From: Mesorhizobium sp. WSM3860
Lineage (GTDB): Bacteria; Pseudomonadota; Alphaproteobacteria; Rhizobiales; Rhizobiaceae
DNA length: 64,000 nt
Assembly: GCF_002294995.1 (NCBI RefSeq)
Contig: NZ_NSGF01000011.1
Location: forward strand, 1 to 64,000
Reading direction: 5' to 3'
The translations under genes and the position numbers were made by a program. A model generated the notes under the pieces. That model was not told where the DNA came from. It did not search any database and was given only the letters and a program-made list of their open reading frames with translations. How positions within the stretch are numbered: the first letter of the stretch is position 1; each line of letters opens with the position of its first letter. Below, in pieces: positions 8,361 through 16,518 of this stretch.

Positions 8361-9421
8361 CCCGCGGCTCCCAACCGTGCGCGGGAATCGCCGAGCTTTG
8401 CCAACGCCCGATAGGCCTCCATATAGGCCGAAACCATGCGATCGAGCGAAAACCGGTCTCGCGCCTCGGCTCGGCATGTTTCGCTGTCGAGGCCGGCCGA
8501 GGCGTCGATGGCTATCGCCATCTCGTCGATGTCATTGACCAGAAAGCCGGTCTTGCCGTGCTCAACGACATTGGGCAGGGCGCCGTTCGGGAAGGCCACA
8601 ACGGGCGTGCCGCAGGCGAGGGCTTCCATGGCAACCAGCGAGCTCGTCTCCGCGGCAAGGCTCGGAATGACCAGACAGCGGGCGGCGTTGAGAAGCCGCC
8701 GCTTGGCGGAAAACCCGAGCGGTCCCAGGAAACGCCGCCGCCTGTCGAGGCGAGGCGCCACCTCGTCGGCGAAATACTGAACATGCGTCCGGTAGGGATA
8801 TATTTGCCCTCCTATCGCAAGCGGCACTCCGGCGCGCTTCGCGGCGTCGATCGCCAGGTGGATACCTTTTTCCGGGCATATTCGGCTTAACACGAGCGCG
8901 AAATTGCGACGCGACCGGGGATCGGTAAGCGCATTGACGTCAACCCCGTTTGGAATGGGCGCGATCAGTCTCGATCCGGGCGGCGAGGTTTCTTGCTGCG
9001 CCTCCGAGACCGCGTGGAGCCACAGGTCTTCACGGGCCGGACTCAGCACTTCGGCCGGATACCAGGCAAGCGGCAGGTGCAGTGTCACGAGCGTGGGGCC
9101 GTCATCGGGAAGATAGGCATCGAAATCGATGCCATGCAGATGGACGACATCGATCGGCCAGCGCGCACGCGCGGCTGCGATCGCCGCGCGGTGCGCGCGC
9201 TGGGCGCGGCTCTTTGCGGTCTCGTCGAGCGCACCTGTTTCGGCAGGCGTCTCGACCAGGGTCCCGGCCGCGCTGGAGCCCCGGCAGGCGACGACGATGG
9301 ATTGATGGCCTTGCCTGACCAGTGCGTGATCCAGCATCGACAGCACCTGCTCGGCGCCGCCGACCGCATCGAGGCCGACAGGCGCAAGCGGATAGGCGAC
9401 GTTGAGCACGGTAAGCGTCAT
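8357..9421 (-). CDS. GT4-family glycosyltransferase
   Basis: 354 aa with a GT-B fold. The N-terminal part has a Gly-rich loop (LDAVGGAEQVLSMLD) and a VVHLHGIDFDAYLP segment; the C-terminal domain has LSRICPEKGIHLAIDAA and the acidic EX7E-type motif ETSSLVAMEALACGTPVVAF. These mark retaining NDP-sugar glycosyltransferases of family GT4. No signal peptide; cytoplasmic or membrane-associated. The start at 9421 is 4 bp from the end of the preceding gene. Confidence 0.88.
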   Translation of the reverse strand: MTLTVLNVAYPLAPVGLDAVGGAEQVLSMLDHALVRQGHQSIVVACRGSSAAGTLVETPAETGALDETAKSRAQRAHRAAIAAARARWPIDVVHLHGIDFDAYLPDDGPTLVTLHLPLAWYPAEVLSPAREDLWLHAVSEAQQETSPPGSRLIAPIPNGVDVNALTDPRSRRNFALVLSRICPEKGIHLAIDAAKRAGVPLAIGGQIYPYRTHVQYFADEVAPRLDRRRRFLGPLGFSAKRRLLNAARCLVIPSLAAETSSLVAMEALACGTPVVAFPNGALPNVVEHGKTGFLVNDIDEMAIAIDASAGLDSETCRAEARDRFSLDRMVSAYMEAYRALAKLGDSRARLGAAG

Positions 9422-9425
9422 AACC

Positions 9426-10361
9426 TCATGCGGCCGAGACCCGCCGGATCGGCATCGCGGCGTCGCGCACGCCAGGTGCGTAGCGGCGCATCATGCTTGC
9501 GCAGAATTCGGCGAACTCTTCGGGCGCCTGTGGCGGGCTGGTGTGATGAGGCTGCAGGCCTCGGTGCTCGGGCGTGAAGCAGAAAGTGATGGTGAGGTTG
9601 AAGTCTGCCAGGGCTTCCATCTGGCGGTCGAACCAATCGAGGGCATTCGGTCTGAAACTGTCGGCCCAGGAAAGGCCCGTGCGCAGACTGGTGACGCCCA
9701 GCCGCTTCATCCAGGCGACGGCGTCGTCCAGCCGGTGGTCCTTGAAATGGAACCACTGGACGAGGCCCATTTCCGGAGTGTGTCGCAGGAACTCCTCGAG
9801 CGCGGGCTTGGGCGAGCCATCCTCGCGCAGCAGACCCATGTAGAAGTGACGGTAGTAGGAGGAGCCTTCCACCTCGCGATGACGTGTGGTCGCTCCCCAA
9901 GCGTGAGGCAAATCATAAAGGCTATACCACTGGACGCGGGGCACGTTGCCAAGCAGAAGTTCCGCCGTCCGCCGCAGGCCCCACACCTGAACCTCCTCGG
10001 CGCCGAAGCTCGACACGCCAACTTCGCTGATCCAGATCGGCAGATCGGTGACTTCGGCGATCTCGCCGAGCTTTTGCGGCCATTCGTGGATCTGCCAAAG
10101 GTTCCAGTCGAGCGGGAAGCCGTGCACGGCGACGGCATCGACATGGTCGAGCACACCATATCCCTTCATCAGCGACATGAAGCCGGCATCGATCGGCGAA
10201 ATGCCGCCAAGAACTCTGGTGATCGCCGGGTTTTCAAGCCCGATCGCGTCGGCCGCCAGGATCGTCATGCGGGCGAAGCGGCTCCAGTCCGGATCGAGCT
10301 CTGGGTCCCAATGCGACTTGTTGTTGGGCTCGTTCCAGATCATGGCGGCTTCAATCATCAT
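9426..10361 (-). CDS. Clan-A glycoside hydrolase-like protein (xylosidase-like)
   Basis: 311 aa. AAMIWNEPNNKSHWDPE carries the NEP acid/base motif of clan GH-A enzymes, and DLPIWISEVGVSSFG carries a Glu in the position expected for the nucleophile; the second half is another barrel-like segment (LGVTSLRTGLSWADSF). No signal peptide is seen, so it may act on a cytoplasmic intermediate or have a non-hydrolytic role. The ATG at 10361 has AAAGGA 4-5 bases upstream; it overlaps the preceding methyltransferase by 11 bp. A cytoplasmic hydrolase inside a glycosyltransferase operon is unusual. Confidence 0.72.
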   Translation of the reverse strand: MMIEAAMIWNEPNNKSHWDPELDPDWSRFARMTILAADAIGLENPAITRVLGGISPIDAGFMSLMKGYGVLDHVDAVAVHGFPLDWNLWQIHEWPQKLGEIAEVTDLPIWISEVGVSSFGAEEVQVWGLRRTAELLLGNVPRVQWYSLYDLPHAWGATTRHREVEGSSYYRHFYMGLLREDGSPKPALEEFLRHTPEMGLVQWFHFKDHRLDDAVAWMKRLGVTSLRTGLSWADSFRPNALDWFDRQMEALADFNLTITFCFTPEHRGLQPHHTSPPQAPEEFAEFCASMMRRYAPGVRDAAMPIRRVSAA

Positions 10362-11112
10362 TTCGTCCTTTCGAAGGGTAGACCGCACCTTCACCCGCCG
10401 GCTCACCGGACGCGCGGCAGAAATAGACCTCGTCTTCCGGGTGAAGCAGTATCTCGAAGCCGGCGCTGCGCAGCATGGCTTCGATGCAGCCCCGGGTCGG
10501 AATCCACCAGTTGGTCGGATCGTCCGCGTAGCGGTGCTCGATGAAGTGCAGTTTCGGGAACTCGGGCTGATCGAATAGGTCGTGCGTCCAGAAATCGTAA
10601 TTCTGTTCGAGCGCGAGGACCTCGCTGCTCCCGCGTTGCATCGACTGGAAGATCATGAGATCGCCCGCAACGTGCTCGCGGATGAGGTCCAGCGCCAGCA
10701 ACGGGTGGCGCAGGTGGTAGAGCACGCCCATGAAGAGCACGATGTCGAAGGTCTCGCCGAGTGCGCCGACGTCGTAGACCGACAATTCGCGGAATTCGAT
10801 GTCGCACTCAGCGATTTCTGCGGCGAAACGTGCCTGCGTCAGGTAGTCTACGTCGAAATCGATGCCAAGCACGCGATCGGCGCCTCGCTTCTTCATTTCA
10901 ATGGAATAGAACCCGGCGTTGCAGCCGATATCGAGCACCGACTTGCCCGAGAGATCGGCCGGGATCGCATCTGCGAACGTCTGCCATTTGACCAGGGGAT
11001 AGTTGCCGAGGAAATGGTCGGGAGCGGTCTGCACGCCCGCCAGTTCCATGTTGTGGAACCACGGCCCAAGCGCGTCGATGCGGCGGCGAATTTCCGCGTC
11101 TGAATGCAGCAT
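10351..11112 (-). CDS. SAM-dependent methyltransferase (CmoB-like fold)
   Basis: 253 aa. Motif I is SVLDIGCNAGFYS, followed by RVLGIDFDVDYL, and FDIVLFMGVLYHLRHPLLAL as motif IV/post-motif, the arrangement of CmoB/UbiG-like methyltransferases. An N-terminal helical piece (PWFHNMELAG) resembles the CmoB-type lid. It is not tRNA CmoB itself given its short length and context. It is encoded directly after the nucleotidyltransferase (2-bp gap); likely modifies a sugar or inositol derivative. Confidence 0.82.
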   Translation of the reverse strand: MLHSDAEIRRRIDALGPWFHNMELAGVQTAPDHFLGNYPLVKWQTFADAIPADLSGKSVLDIGCNAGFYSIEMKKRGADRVLGIDFDVDYLTQARFAAEIAECDIEFRELSVYDVGALGETFDIVLFMGVLYHLRHPLLALDLIREHVAGDLMIFQSMQRGSSEVLALEQNYDFWTHDLFDQPEFPKLHFIEHRYADDPTNWWIPTRGCIEAMLRSAGFEILLHPEDEVYFCRASGEPAGEGAVYPSKGRNDD

Positions 11113-11114
11113 GG

Positions 11115-11918
11115 TCAGCCTCCTTTGCCTGGCAAGGATGGCACCTGCGAGCGGCTCGGCGGCACGAATATCGGTGTGACTTCGTCTTCCGAAGTGTCGT
11201 TGCTTTCAAGCAGCCGGAGCGCCGTGCGGTAGCCGTTGAACGTGCCGACATCGACATAGGCCGAGCCCGCCTTGACGCCCCAGGCTTCACCACCGGCGGC
11301 AAGGTAAGCATTGACCAGTGTTCCGAAATACTCGTCGCAGCCGTCCCGCTCGCGCCAAAGCGCGGCGAGCCGCTGAAAGATGCGGCCCGGCATCTTGAAC
11401 GCGCCCCAGACCCAGTCCGTGGCTGCGTCCTGCTGCTTGACCTGTATCTGCTCGACGCGGCCATCCTGATCGACGACCACGGCGTCGAAAAGCTCTGGCC
11501 GGTCGACAGGAAACAGCAGGAAGGACAGCCGGTCGCCCGGCAGATGGCAGAAGCCGTCCTCGGGAAACCAGATGGTGTCCGGCAGACCGATCAGGACGGT
11601 TTCTTCCGGCGCGACGAGGGGGGCGGCGCGGAAGATCGCATCGCAAAGACCGACCGGAGAAGGCTGGGCCACGAAGATGGCGGCCGCGCTGTCATAGCCG
11701 GCGGCATAGTATTCGAGGATATCGGACTTACCCGATCCGATGATGAAGCAGATCCTGTCGACGCCGTTGCGCACCATTCGGCGCACCAGATATTCGCTGA
11801 CTGCGCACGGACGCTCGGTTTGCCCATCCATCCGGCTGCCAACCGGGAGAAGTTCCTTGGAAAAACCCAGTGGTTGAATGCGGCTGCCGCGCCCCGCCGC
11901 AGGCACGATACCCAACAT
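11115..11918 (-). CDS. Sugar-phosphate nucleotidyltransferase
   Basis: 267 aa, beginning MLGIVPAAGRGSRIQPLGF and continuing with SKELLPV, the G-x-G-x-R...K-E-L-L-P-V signature of RmlA/GalU-type nucleotidyltransferases that make NDP-sugars from sugar-1-phosphates. IGLPDTIWFPEDGF supplies the metal-binding Asp region. The ATG overlaps the TGA of the preceding gene (TGATG). Because the same operon starts with inositol-1-phosphate synthase, the acceptor might be inositol-1-phosphate rather than a hexose-1-phosphate (inference). The nucleotide is not predictable by eye. Confidence 0.82.
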   Translation of the reverse strand: MLGIVPAAGRGSRIQPLGFSKELLPVGSRMDGQTERPCAVSEYLVRRMVRNGVDRICFIIGSGKSDILEYYAAGYDSAAAIFVAQPSPVGLCDAIFRAAPLVAPEETVLIGLPDTIWFPEDGFCHLPGDRLSFLLFPVDRPELFDAVVVDQDGRVEQIQVKQQDAATDWVWGAFKMPGRIFQRLAALWRERDGCDEYFGTLVNAYLAAGGEAWGVKAGSAYVDVGTFNGYRTALRLLESNDTSEDEVTPIFVPPSRSQVPSLPGKGG

Positions 11919-13018
11919 CAGACGGTTTCCTTTATCGGTTCGCTTGCTGGCGCCGTGGCGGCTTCGACCAGGATCCGGTCCAGTTCCGCGGCGCGGCGTG
12001 CGGATGTGTGTTCGTCGAGGACGCGTTCGCGGGCTCGGCGGCGCAGCGCCTCGAGCTCGCCGTCCGACAAATCGAGCGCGGCGACCACATCGTCGGTGGA
12101 ATGTGCAAGCAGGATTTCGCTGCCGGGCTCGAAAAAGTCGTCCAGACCCGGCCAGTCGTCGGAAACGACGACGGCGCCGCAGGCAGCCGCTTCGAACAGC
12201 CGGCCCGAGGGGCACCAGCCCTTGCGGGCCATAGCCTCGCGGGTGACATTCAGGGTGAGGCGTGACGAGCAGAAGAAAGCCGGATGGTCGGCAGGCGGCA
12301 GATGCCTGACGAAGAAGATGTTGTCGCTCCACGGAAACTCCTGCGGATATTGCGCGCCGCCGATGACGAAGCGGCGATCCGGCAGGCGGACAGCGGGCGC
12401 GACGAGCAGCTTCTCGACGCCGGCCTGGCGATCCGCGGCATAAGTGCCGAGGTAGGACAGATCGCCGGCAAACTCGGCCCTGGGCTTTGCCGGCCGATGA
12501 CGCTCCGGATCGACGTGGCCGTAGAGCGGCACGACCCGGCGCGCCCCGAGCATGGACTTGAGCGCACCAAGTGCCTCGCCGCCGGTATAGCTCAGCACCA
12601 GGTCGAAATCGTGAAGGCCTTCCGGACCGAAATAGGGCGGCTGGTCGCCCTGCTCGATGCGCGCGAGCGTCACCGCGGTGTCAAGATCGTAGAAAACCTT
12701 GAGCCCACGGCAACTCTCCTGCGCGAGCCGTGAGGCTTCAACTGCATCCGGGCAGTAGGAGGTGACGATGACCGCGTCAGCCTGCCGGACCGCGATTGCC
12801 GCCGCCTGGGCAATATCATCCCATCCCGGATAGAGCACCACGTGGCCGCCATCGAGATGGGTGAGATCCCTTGCGCCGGCATAGTAGGGCGTGTCCCGCT
12901 CAAAGAAGCTGATCGACCAGCCGAGCGGCGCCAGCGCGCGTATCAGCCCGCGCCAAAGCGTGGCATGTCCGTTTCCCCAGGAAGAGGTGACGGTGAGGCC
13001 GAAGATCACCATGCGCAT
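11918..13018 (-). CDS. CgeB-like glycosyltransferase (copy 4)
   Basis: 366 aa, GT-B type, one of four related proteins in this locus. It opens MRMVIFGLTVTSSWGNGHAT, the same start block as the copy at 16519-17628, and shares HVDPERH, YLGTYAADRQ and the C-terminal RLFEAAACGAVVVSDDWPG. Similarity is to the CgeB/DUF3880 group of group-1 glycosyltransferases. No signal peptide. It is separated from the histidine phosphatase gene by 13 bp. The four copies suggest sequential addition of similar residues. Confidence 0.82.
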   Translation of the reverse strand: MRMVIFGLTVTSSWGNGHATLWRGLIRALAPLGWSISFFERDTPYYAGARDLTHLDGGHVVLYPGWDDIAQAAAIAVRQADAVIVTSYCPDAVEASRLAQESCRGLKVFYDLDTAVTLARIEQGDQPPYFGPEGLHDFDLVLSYTGGEALGALKSMLGARRVVPLYGHVDPERHRPAKPRAEFAGDLSYLGTYAADRQAGVEKLLVAPAVRLPDRRFVIGGAQYPQEFPWSDNIFFVRHLPPADHPAFFCSSRLTLNVTREAMARKGWCPSGRLFEAAACGAVVVSDDWPGLDDFFEPGSEILLAHSTDDVVAALDLSDGELEALRRRARERVLDEHTSARRAAELDRILVEAATAPASEPIKETV

Positions 13019-13031
13019 CGGGCAGCTCCAG

Positions 13032-13628
13032 TCAGGCGATTTCGTTCAGGCGAATGAGCTTAGAGCCCCAGTCGCCATGGACGACGGTGGTGATCGAGGC
13101 AGGTTCGATGTCGAAGCGAAAACAGTCGCCGAGCTGAAGGCCAAGGACCTTGCACACCGCAGCCTTGATGACGTCCGCGTGACTGATCAGCGCAACGCAT
13201 CGGTTTGGGGCCTGTTCGCGCAGCACGTCCATGAGGCCGACGATCCGCTGCTGGGTGTCCTGCATGGTCTCGCCGCTCGGCGTTCGGGCGCTCTGTCGCT
13301 GGTCGTTCCACATCCGCCAGGCGGCGTCATCGGCCAGCTCTTCGAATGTCTTGCCGGACCATGCGCCGAAATCGATCTCGTCCAATTCCTGGCAGATTCC
13401 GATCTGCTCGATATTGCAGGCGACGGCGATCGGTTTCGCGGTTTCCAGGGTGCGCTTGCGCGGACTGCTGAAAATGGCCGCGAGCGGTTCCCTCGCCAGA
13501 CGGCGGGCCAGCTGCAGCGTCTGTGCCTGGCCGGTTTGGCCGAGATTGATATCCTCCAGGCGGCCTGCCAAATAGCGGTCGACATTGTCGTACGCAGCAT
13601 GCCGCACGAGGAAAATGGTCGTGGTCAT
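13032..13628 (-). CDS. Histidine phosphatase (phosphoglycerate-mutase-like)
   Basis: 198 aa with the branch-1 histidine phosphatase layout: LVRHAAYD (RHA in place of the usual RHG, catalytic His retained), [29 protein letters not shown], and [11 protein letters not shown] with the second His. The ATG overlaps the stop of the inositol-phosphate synthase gene, so the two are translationally coupled. A natural idea is dephosphorylation of inositol-1-phosphate or of a nucleotide-linked intermediate; that is inference. RHA variants occur in active members. Confidence 0.85.
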   Translation of the reverse strand: MTTTIFLVRHAAYDNVDRYLAGRLEDINLGQTGQAQTLQLARRLAREPLAAIFSSPRKRTLETAKPIAVACNIEQIGICQELDEIDFGAWSGKTFEELADDAAWRMWNDQRQSARTPSGETMQDTQQRIVGLMDVLREQAPNRCVALISHADVIKAAVCKVLGLQLGDCFRFDIEPASITTVVHGDWGSKLIRLNEIA

Positions 13629-14728
13629 TCCGCGGCGTCGAGCATCGGCTCGCCCCTACCGGCTATGAAAGCGAGCGTGCGCGAGCGGGCTTCAGCATCG
13701 GTGAACTGCTCCGGCGGAGACTTCATGAAATAACTGCAAGGCCCGGTGAGCGCCCCGGCGATACCGCGATCAAGCGCGAGCTTGGCGCAGCGCACTGCGT
13801 CGATGACCACGCCGGCGGAGTTGGGCGAATCCCAGACTTCCAGCTTGAGCTCGGCATTCAGCGGCACGCCGCCGAAGGTCGTGCCTTCGACCCGGATATA
13901 GGCCCATTTGCGGTCGGTGAGCCAAGGCACATGATCGCTGGGTCCGACATGGATGTTGCCGGGATCGAGCGGAACATCGATCTGGCTGGTGACCGATTGC
14001 GTCTTGGAGATCTTCTTCGATTCCAGCCGCTCGCGCTCCAGCATGTTGAGGAAGTCCGTGTTGCCGCCGAAGTTGAGCTGGTAGGTGCGGTCGATGCGCA
14101 CCCCGCGCTCCCGAAACAGATTGGCGAGCAGCCGGTGAACGATGGTAGCGCCGACCTGGCTCTTGATGTCGTCGCCGATCAGGGGCAGGCCACGCTCTTC
14201 GAAGCGCCGGCGCCATTCCGGCCGCGAAGCAATGAAGACCGGTATGCAGTTGATGAAAGCGCATCCGGCCGCCAACGCGCATTCAGCATAGAAGCGGGTT
14301 GCCGCTTCCGAGCCGACCGGCAGGTAGGACACCAGCACCTCGGCCCCGCTTTCCCGAAGGCCTGCGGTCACGTCGGCGACCGGTTCATTCGCTTCCTCGA
14401 TTTCATCGCGCAGATATTTGCCGATGCCGTCGAGCGTAGGTCCGCGTTGCACGCGCACGCCGATCGGTGCGACATCGGCAAAACGGAAGGTGTTGTTCGG
14501 GGCGCTGTAGATTGCTTCGGCCACATCGCGCCCGACCTTGCTCTTGGCGACGTCGAAGGCGCAGACGACCTCGATGTCTTCGACGTGGTAGCCGCCAAGA
14601 TCGGCATGCATCAGCCCGGGTATCGGCTCGTTGCTTTTTGCCTGACGGTAATAGGTGAGGCCTTGCACTAGGGAGGATGCGCAATTGCCGACACCGACGA
14701 TGCCGATGCGAACCTTTTTCGATGTCAC
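13625..14728 (-). CDS. ino1: myo-Inositol-1-phosphate synthase
   Basis: 367 aa. [18 protein letters not shown] is the NAD-binding loop; [29 protein letters not shown] and the KSPPEQFTD region are hallmarks of the short bacterial/archaeal inositol-3-phosphate synthases that convert glucose-6-phosphate to inositol phosphate. Length matches the actinobacterial type. First gene of the second glycan operon; the EcfG-type promoter at 14771-14795 lies 43 bp upstream of the ATG. It supplies inositol for the cluster (inference) and links the locus to an inositol-containing product. Confidence 0.92.
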   Translation of the reverse strand: MTSKKVRIGIVGVGNCASSLVQGLTYYRQAKSNEPIPGLMHADLGGYHVEDIEVVCAFDVAKSKVGRDVAEAIYSAPNNTFRFADVAPIGVRVQRGPTLDGIGKYLRDEIEEANEPVADVTAGLRESGAEVLVSYLPVGSEAATRFYAECALAAGCAFINCIPVFIASRPEWRRRFEERGLPLIGDDIKSQVGATIVHRLLANLFRERGVRIDRTYQLNFGGNTDFLNMLERERLESKKISKTQSVTSQIDVPLDPGNIHVGPSDHVPWLTDRKWAYIRVEGTTFGGVPLNAELKLEVWDSPNSAGVVIDAVRCAKLALDRGIAGALTGPCSYFMKSPPEQFTDAEARSRTLAFIAGRGEPMLDAAE

Positions 14729-14770
14729 GAAACCGCCGCCTCTGTTGTTGGGGGTAAGTTCCTCGCGCCG

Positions 14771-14795
14771 AACTGTGACCGGTCAGGAATGTTCC
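14771..14795 (-). promoter_or_regulatory. EcfG-type promoter, inositol-phosphate synthase operon
   Basis: Minus strand: GGAAC at 14795-14791, 17-bp spacer, GTT at 14773-14771. It precedes nine consecutive genes ending at 6463. Confidence 0.72.
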
Positions 14796-14928
14796 TTGAG
14801 AGGTGGAAAAATCGCCGATGCGGTCGACGTTCAATACTCCTGTTGCCGCGTTGTCTCCGAGCGGCCAGCGCAGGACGCGATGTTCGGAGTGCGGGTAATA
14901 GAACGTCGTCCGCTCCTGCCCGAGCGCC

Positions 14929-15087
14929 TCAAATCCGGCCCATGAGCGCCATGATCACCAGGATGACAAGTATGACGCCGAGCAGGCCCGAAGGCCCATA
15001 GCCCCAGCCCGACGAATACGGCCAGGCGGGGATCGCGCCGATCAGCAACAAGATCAGGATAATAATGAGGATTGTGCCGAGACTCAT
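14929..15087 (-). CDS. DUF3309 small membrane protein (52 aa)
   Basis: Starts MSLGTILIIILILLLIGAIP, then WPYSSGWGYGPSG, then a second hydrophobic segment ending MALMGRI. This two-helix build with a central W..SWGYGPSG loop is the DUF3309 family, common in rhizobia and usually stress-associated, function unknown. The ribosome-binding site AAGGGGA precedes the ATG at 15087. It lies between the two glycan operons; no EcfG-type element was found directly upstream. Confidence 0.85.
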   Translation of the reverse strand: MSLGTILIIILILLLIGAIPAWPYSSGWGYGPSGLLGVILVILVIMALMGRI

Positions 15088-15202
15088 ATCGGGTCCCCTT
15101 CATTGACGAGGTGGATGTTCAGACCTCAGACTAAGGGGCTCATATGCGTGTTTGTTCGTCATTCGTCTGAGGCCTAGGGGTTAGTCCAGCCTGCGCAGCA
15201 TG

Positions 15203-16495
15203 TCAGCTTCCCGCTCGAGGATGGTTGCGACTTCTTCGCGTTGAAGATGCGTCATCATCAGGCTGACGCAACATTCGAGATAGGTGATGGAGGCTCGTCG
15301 CAGGAAGGCGGCGGTTTCCGCGGCCGCCATCTGCTCGATGTCCTGGGCTGATCGCTTCGACTGCACGACTGCGTTCTCCGTGCCGGTTATCGGGCCCAAC
15401 CAGAATCTCGGTCGGATGTTCCGCCTCGGCGAAAAGATCGCGGGACGCATCGGGATCCTGCGGGCCGCCGGTTTCAAATCCGTCTGCTCCCGACCCGTTG
15501 GTCGGGGCAGCGGGGGGCACTGTCGCGCTGCCGTCGAGCTCGGCGAAGTGAACGACTGTTTGCAGCAAGCCCTGCCGGAGAGGCACCTTGGGCGACCAGC
15601 CGAGAAGCTCCTTCGCGCGAGCTATGTCGGGGCGTCGCCGGCGGGGATCGTCTTCCGGCAAAGGCAGGAATTTCACCGGCGACCTAGTGCCGGTCAGTTC
15701 CCTCACCAGGCCGGCCAATTCGAGGACGGTGAATTCCCCGGGGTTGCCAAGATTGATCGGCTGGCGCGGATTGGACTCGATGTCCATGAGCCGCAGCAGG
15801 CCTTCGACCAGGTCGGTGACGTAGCAGAAGGATCGCGTCTGCCGGCCATCGCCGAATATCGTCATCGGCCGCTTTTCGAGCGCCTGCATGACCAGATTCG
15901 AGACGATGCGACCGTCGGCGGGGTCCATCCTTGGGCCATAAGTGTTGAAGATACGGGCGACACGCACGTCGGCCCTATCGGCACGGAGGTAGTCGAAGCA
16001 GAGCGTCTCCGCAGTGCGCTTGCCTTCGTCGTAGCAGGCGCGCGGGCCGGTGCAGTTCACATGGCCGAGATAATCCTCGCGCTGCGGATGCTGCTCGGGA
16101 TCACCATACACTTCGCTGGTCGATGCCTGCAGGAACCGTGCGCCGTCGCGAACGGCAAGCTCGAGCAGATTGAGCGACCCGACCACGCAGGTGCGCGTGG
16201 TGTGAACGGGATCGGCCTGGTAGCGGGGCGGCGACGCCGCGCATGCCAGGTTGAAAACACGGTCGACGGGCTCACCCAGTTCCAGCGGGCTGCAGATATC
16301 CTGCTCGATCAGCCGGAAGCGCGATTGGCCGATAAGCGGCGTAATGTTCTCCATTCGGCCGGTGAGAAAGTTGTCGATGCAGATCACGCGATAGCCGATG
16401 CCAAACAGGGCCTCGCATAGGTGCGAACCGAGGAAACCGGCACCGCCGGCGACAAGCGCCGTCCGTGTCTGTTGGGCCTTTCTTGAACGCCGCAT
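15203..16495 (-). CDS. UDP-glucuronate decarboxylase-like SDR, aberrant C terminus
   Basis: An extended SDR: ALVAGGAGFLGSHLCEAL (NAD loop), ASTSEVYGDPEQHPQ, ACYDEGKRTAE with catalytic Tyr and Lys, and RIFNTYGPRMDPADGR. The order matches UDP-glucuronate decarboxylase (UDP-xylose synthase). ATG 16495 has AGGAGAA upstream; an earlier ATG at 16522 overlaps the previous stop. The usual length is about 315-340 aa; this frame continues about 100 residues further. After about 15410 the GC3 signal leaves this frame and moves to another, suggesting a frameshift or that the authentic tail ends differently (see findings). It ends the first glycan operon and could supply UDP-xylose. Confidence 0.8.
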   Translation of the reverse strand: MRRSRKAQQTRTALVAGGAGFLGSHLCEALFGIGYRVICIDNFLTGRMENITPLIGQSRFRLIEQDICSPLELGEPVDRVFNLACAASPPRYQADPVHTTRTCVVGSLNLLELAVRDGARFLQASTSEVYGDPEQHPQREDYLGHVNCTGPRACYDEGKRTAETLCFDYLRADRADVRVARIFNTYGPRMDPADGRIVSNLVMQALEKRPMTIFGDGRQTRSFCYVTDLVEGLLRLMDIESNPRQPINLGNPGEFTVLELAGLVRELTGTRSPVKFLPLPEDDPRRRRPDIARAKELLGWSPKVPLRQGLLQTVVHFAELDGSATVPPAAPTNGSGADGFETGGPQDPDASRDLFAEAEHPTEILVGPDNRHGERSRAVEAISPGHRADGGRGNRRLPATSLHHLSRMLRQPDDDASSTRRSRNHPRAGS

Positions 16496-16518
16496 CTGTG
16501 TGTTCTCCTGTCTGCCTG

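Noticed and set aside
7368..8477. Longer upstream start of the GNAT gene
   Set aside because: It would run 117 bp into the preceding glycosyltransferase gene; the GTGA overlap at 8357-8360 gives the likelier start.
14735..14761. Additional minus-strand GGAAC nearer the inositol-phosphate synthase gene
   Set aside because: Its spacer ends in GGC rather than GTT; the element at 14771-14795 fits better.
15122..15175. Inverted repeat CCTCAGAC...GTCTGAGG between DUF3309 and the SDR gene
   Set aside because: The loop is over 30 bases and there is no T-run, so it is not a credible terminator.
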